NCBI GenBank assembly: GCA_016868955.1
Contig: VGFF01000109.1
Span: 1-6,792 of the forward strand
Length of the DNA stretch: 6,792 nt
Direction: 5' to 3'
Origin: Armatimonadota bacterium
Lineage (GTDB): Bacteria; Sysuimicrobiota; Sysuimicrobiia; Sysuimicrobiales; VGFF01
The translations under genes and the position numbers were made by a program. This document shows positions 6,119-6,792 of the stretch, one piece after another (position 1 is the stretch's first letter; each line of letters begins with the position of its first letter). The notes under the pieces were generated by a model that saw only the letters and a list, made by a program, of their open reading frames with translations, was not told the DNA's origin and did no database searches.

Positions 6119-6597
6119 CGGCGATCGATGATTCCGGTGCGGTAGACCACGACGTCGCGCGTCTCTGATCGTGACGAATCTTGCATCGTGAACGTGACGC
6201 TCGATCCAACGAGCCAGCCGCGCGTGTCGAATTCGGCGCTGCGGCCGACGTTGTCGAACGCGAACTCGACGTCGCCGCGCAGATCCACGGTCCGGTCGGT
6301 CACGGGAAACTCCCACGTGCCGAGGGATGGGTTGTAGTGACCGCGATCGACGACGTAGCAACGTTGCGAGACGATGCGCACGCGGTAGGCCGACGTGCGG
6401 CTCTGGGCATATTCTCGTGCGACGCGAAAATTGGCGGCCATCTCCATGTGATCGGCGGTTAGAAAGTAGGGCCTGGCGGAGAGCCGAGAGACCGAGAAAG
6501 TGAGCGCAAGTGCGGTGACGGTCAGGGATACGACGAGCTCGACGAGCGTAACGCTATGGTTGTCCCGTATCGGGGCACCGGGTGAGGTTCGAACCAT
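6115..6597 (-). CDS. FimT/GspH-like type IV minor pilin
   Basis: An intact 160-residue pseudopilin, first in the operon after the riboswitch. A 15-residue leader precedes VTLVELVVSLTVTALAL, the N-terminal helix that anchors the protein in the inner membrane and packs into the pilus. E20 is the conserved +5 Glu. The body fits the FimT/GspH fold: FRVAREYAQSRTSAYRVRI, a YVVDRGHYNP strand, RGDVEFAFDNVGR with FDTRGWLVG, and the common ending TRDVVVYRTGIID. Oddly, the residue before the predicted cut is Ser15 instead of Gly (codon AGC, one transition from GGC), and +1 is Val, not Phe. This may slow or prevent processing. ATG 6597 is supported by GAGGGA at 6606-6601. The stop overlaps pilV. Expression is probably set by the upstream c-di-GMP riboswitch. 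Confidence 0.87.
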   Translation of the reverse strand: MVRTSPGAPIRDNHSVTLVELVVSLTVTALALTFSVSRLSARPYFLTADHMEMAANFRVAREYAQSRTSAYRVRIVSQRCYVVDRGHYNPSLGTWEFPVTDRTVDLRGDVEFAFDNVGRSAEFDTRGWLVGSSVTFTMQDSSRSETRDVVVYRTGIIDRR

Positions 6598-6600
6598 GCT

Positions 6601-6606
6601 TCCCTC
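6601..6606 (-). promoter_or_regulatory. Shine-Dalgarno GAGGGA for fimT
   Basis: GAGG, read on the minus strand from 6606, is 5 nt before ATG 6597. It fixes the fimT start and lies 65 nt past the riboswitch aptamer, so control could act on transcription ending before it. Confidence 0.7.
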
Positions 6607-6624
6607 ACACTCCCGGCGCTGTCC

Positions 6625-6656
6625 AAAAGAAAAGGAACCCCCATCATTGTTTCCTT
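6625..6656 (-). terminator. Terminator-like hairpin with T-rich tail, possible riboswitch expression platform
   Basis: On the minus strand AAGGAA (6656-6651) pairs with TTCCTT (6637-6632) across a 13-nt loop, with one further C-G pair possible after a mismatch. It is followed by TTCTTTT. The stem is weak for so GC-rich a genome, but the T-rich tail is the only one in the window, and its place between the aptamer and the ribosome binding site is what a transcriptional switch would need. Confidence 0.42.
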
Positions 6657-6659
6657 GCT

Positions 6660-6677
6660 GTGGCCTCTGGCGGCCAC
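6660..6677 (-). promoter_or_regulatory. Alternative hairpin competing with riboswitch P1
   Basis: The 3' strand of riboswitch P1 (GTGGCC, minus 6677-6672) can pair perfectly with a second GGCCAC just downstream (minus 6665-6660) over a 6-nt loop. The same GTGGCC also pairs with the 5' P1 strand at 6760-6755. The two helices exclude each other, so ligand binding should free or hide the downstream copy. The direction of the response cannot be told from sequence alone. Confidence 0.6.
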
Positions 6678-6761
6678 TTCGGCAACCCGGCTAGCTCGGA
6701 TCCCAGAGCCCCGTGGCTTTGCGTCCCCGCCTCGCGGCGGGTTTGCCTTTTTCGGTGGCCG
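6671..6761 (-). ncRNA. Cyclic-di-GMP-I (GEMM) riboswitch aptamer
   Basis: Read on the minus strand, the 91-nt element starts and ends with a 7-bp P1 (CGGCCAC with GTGGCCG). The core has GGCAAACC, then P2 (CCCGCC-GCGA-GGCGGG) closed by a GNRA tetraloop, then GGGACGCAAAGCC, a P3 arm (GGCTC with GAGC), and AGCCGGGTTGCCGA containing the tetraloop receptor side. This is the GEMM-I consensus in correct order and spacing. The base matching G20, which contacts one guanine of the ligand, appears to be G (6747), predicting c-di-GMP rather than the 3',3'-cGAMP preference of A20 variants; I aligned this by eye. It lies 74 nt upstream of fimT, in line with c-di-GMP control of pili in other bacteria. The promoter lies beyond the window edge. 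Confidence 0.93.
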
Positions 6762-6792
6762 ATCCGGATTGTCCGCCGGACCAGCGTTCCGT

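Noticed and set aside
1..6792. tRNA, rRNA, CRISPR array, transposase or prophage genes
   Set aside because: No cloverleaf, rRNA core, regularly spaced repeats, or mobile-element proteins were seen on either strand.

Overview
This is a GC-rich bacterial window with a diderm character: the solute-binding protein has a cleavable Sec signal and no lipobox cysteine, and there is a type IV pilus-type minor pilin operon. The style of the pilin proteins and the M28 peptidase would fit a soil Acidobacteriota-like genome. That taxonomic guess is inference only and weak.

Layout. (1) Positions 2-931 (+) hold the 3' part of a PA-domain M28 zinc aminopeptidase, cut by the window edge. (2) Positions 1075-5172 (+) hold a compact operon-like run: a SuyA-like SAF-domain subunit, a SuyB-like large subunit overlapping it by ATGA, a short remnant of an SlcC-like D-2-hydroxyacid dehydrogenase, an Ldh2/ComC-like dehydrogenase, and a periplasmic family-1 solute-binding protein. 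The combination SuyAB + SlcC + ComC is the known set for 3-sulfolactate breakdown: SlcC oxidises (S)-sulfolactate to sulfopyruvate, ComC reduces it to (R)-sulfolactate, and SuyAB releases sulfite and pyruvate. Here the SlcC-like gene appears to have lost about two thirds of its length in frame, including the NAD-binding domain. A conserved 6+6 inverted repeat just upstream of the first ribosome binding site is a candidate operator.

(3) Positions 5173-6792 (-) hold a convergent minor pilin operon, read right to left: a cyclic-di-GMP-I (GEMM) riboswitch, a weak terminator-like expression platform, a fimT/gspH-like pilin, then pilV-like and pilW-like pilins. FimT is open. pilV and pilW carry several frame lesions: a probable 1-base loss in a G run, a 34-bp insertion that creates a perfect 27-bp inverted repeat (a template-switch signature), and a 4-bp tandem duplication. 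pilW also seems to lack its 3' end where it meets the sulfolactate operon.

The most interesting points are the riboswitch with a third copy of its P1 strand, the templated inverted insertion in pilW, and the broken slcC in an otherwise intact sulfolactate cluster. All lesions could be true decay or assembly error, and read mapping would decide.
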